A DNA stretch of 32,373 nt, from positions 1 through 32,373 of the forward strand of contig DHVX01000016.1 of assembly GCA_002412885.1 (NCBI GenBank), in the 5' to 3' direction. The notes under the pieces are model-generated. The model worked only from the letters and a program-made list of their open reading frames with translations, did no database searches and was not told where the DNA came from. This DNA is from Bacteroidales bacterium UBA5197. GTDB lineage: Bacteria > Bacteroidota > Bacteroidia > Bacteroidales > Lentimicrobiaceae. The position numbers and the translations under genes are program-made. The number at the start of each line of letters is the position of its first letter. Position 1 is the stretch's first letter. Below, in pieces: positions 31,741 to 32,373 of this stretch.

Positions 31741-32373
31741 TTATTGAAAATCAATAAGCTCAACATCAAAAATAAGAGTAGCACTAGGTGGAATGGTTGG
31801 CATACGTCCATCAGGTCCATAAGCAATTGCAGATGGAATTACTAATCTGGCTTTGCCGCCTTTTTTCATCATGGCGATGCCTTCGTCCCATCCCTGAATA
31901 ACCTGACCCTGGCCAAGCACAAATTCAAAAGGCTGACCACGATCAACTGATGAATCGAATTTTGTTCCATCAAGCAAAGTTCCGGTATAGTGTACTTTTA
32001 CTTTTTTGCCAGCGACTGGTTTTTCGCCTGTGCCTGCAAGGGTTTCTATATAATAGAGTCCACTGGCAGTAGGTTTAACAGTTATTTTATTGTTTTTAAT
32101 GTAGTTATTCAGTTTGCCCAGTTCGTCGCCTTTAGCTTTATTTTTTTCGGCTTCGGCTTTGCGCTGTTCATCTTCTTGTTCTTTGTCGAATTGAGCTTTT
32201 GTCTGAATACTCAGCATCTCAAATTCATAAAGTAAGGTAGTGAAAGGAGCAACCATTTGTCCCCTGCCTTGCTCTCCGAAACCTAATGATGAAGGAACAA
32301 TTGCCGTTGCTTTTGAACCTACTGACATAAGATTCAGAGCTTCGGTAGCGCCCTCATTGTCGAATACTTTACC
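31741..32373 (-). CDS. FKBP-type peptidyl-prolyl isomerase with two FKBP domains (5' end outside window)
   Basis: The frame stays open to the right edge, so the ATG at 32328 is internal; about 210 residues are visible. The first part (GKVFDNEG...SVGSKATAIVPSSLGFGEQGRG...VAPFTTLLYEFEML) is the end of a first FKBP domain. A Lys/Glu-rich, probably helical linker (KAQFDKEQEDEQRKAEAEKN) leads to a complete second domain with VHYTGTLLDGTKFDSS, VIQGWDEGI, AYGPDGRMPTIPPSATLIFDVELIDF. It catalyses cis-trans isomerisation of prolyl bonds and assists folding, probably in the periplasm or at the outer membrane, as for other Bacteroidota FKBPs; the signal peptide would lie outside the window. Confidence 0.87.
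   Translation of the reverse strand, partial: GKVFDNEGATEALNLMSVGSKATAIVPSSLGFGEQGRGQMVAPFTTLLYEFEMLSIQTKAQFDKEQEDEQRKAEAEKNKAKGDELGKLNNYIKNNKITVKPTASGLYYIETLAGTGEKPVAGKKVKVHYTGTLLDGTKFDSSVDRGQPFEFVLGQGQVIQGWDEGIAMMKKGGKARLVIPSAIAYGPDGRMPTIPPSATLIFDVELIDFQ

Overview
The window is a stretch of chromosome from a member of the Bacteroidota, most likely Bacteroidales-like, though the order is an inference. The basis is AT-rich DNA with weak Shine-Dalgarno sequences, promoter elements of the Bacteroidota type (TTTG, 17 bases, TAnnTTTG), SPII lipoproteins with SwmB/Ig-like domains, a free-standing CarboxypepD_reg-like protein, and intergenic simple repeats. No rRNA, tRNA, CRISPR array, integrase or transposase gene was found.

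Left part (1-5.2 kb). The end of a family 2 glycosyltransferase overlaps a lysylphosphatidylglycerol-synthase-type membrane protein, followed 3 bases later by a UDP-glucuronate-epimerase-like SDR; this looks like a cell-envelope glycan or glycolipid operon. Next is an unusual double adenylate kinase whose second half has lost key catalytic residues. Simple-sequence repeats lie on both sides of it. A class I methyltransferase and a DUF1905/YdeI-type protein follow on the minus strand.

Centre (5.5-14.2 kb). One 8.7-kb gene encodes a 2902-residue cyclic beta-1,2-glucan synthase (GT84, glucoamylase-like/GH189-type and GH94-like parts).

Main accessory locus (14.75-24.47 kb, minus strand). In transcription order: thiolase, NAD-type SDR reductase, a KASIII-fold enzyme that keeps the active Cys but lacks the canonical His and Asn, a sodium:solute symporter, an AMP-forming acyl-CoA ligase, a lipoprotein with a frameshifted tail, an outer-membrane beta-barrel and an exported alpha/beta hydrolase. 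Spacing is tight (4-base overlap to 67-base gaps), with one likely internal terminator before the barrel gene. Read together they suggest outer-membrane entry, periplasmic ester cleavage, Na+-driven uptake, CoA activation, oxidation and thiolysis. One coherent guess is use of (R)-3-hydroxyacids or their oligoesters. The assignment is inference, and the role of the KASIII-like protein is unknown.

Right part (24.5-32.4 kb). A 347-base MITE-like element with perfect 19-base terminal inverted repeats lies upstream of the thiolase. Then come a helical-repeat protein of unknown function, a nitronate monooxygenase, a second lipoprotein paralogous to the one in the operon, a YggS-type PLP protein, a DUF3298 protein, a small exported CarboxypepD_reg-like protein and a truncated tandem-FKBP peptidyl-prolyl isomerase that runs off the window. 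Several intergenic regions share a dispersed short repeat family.
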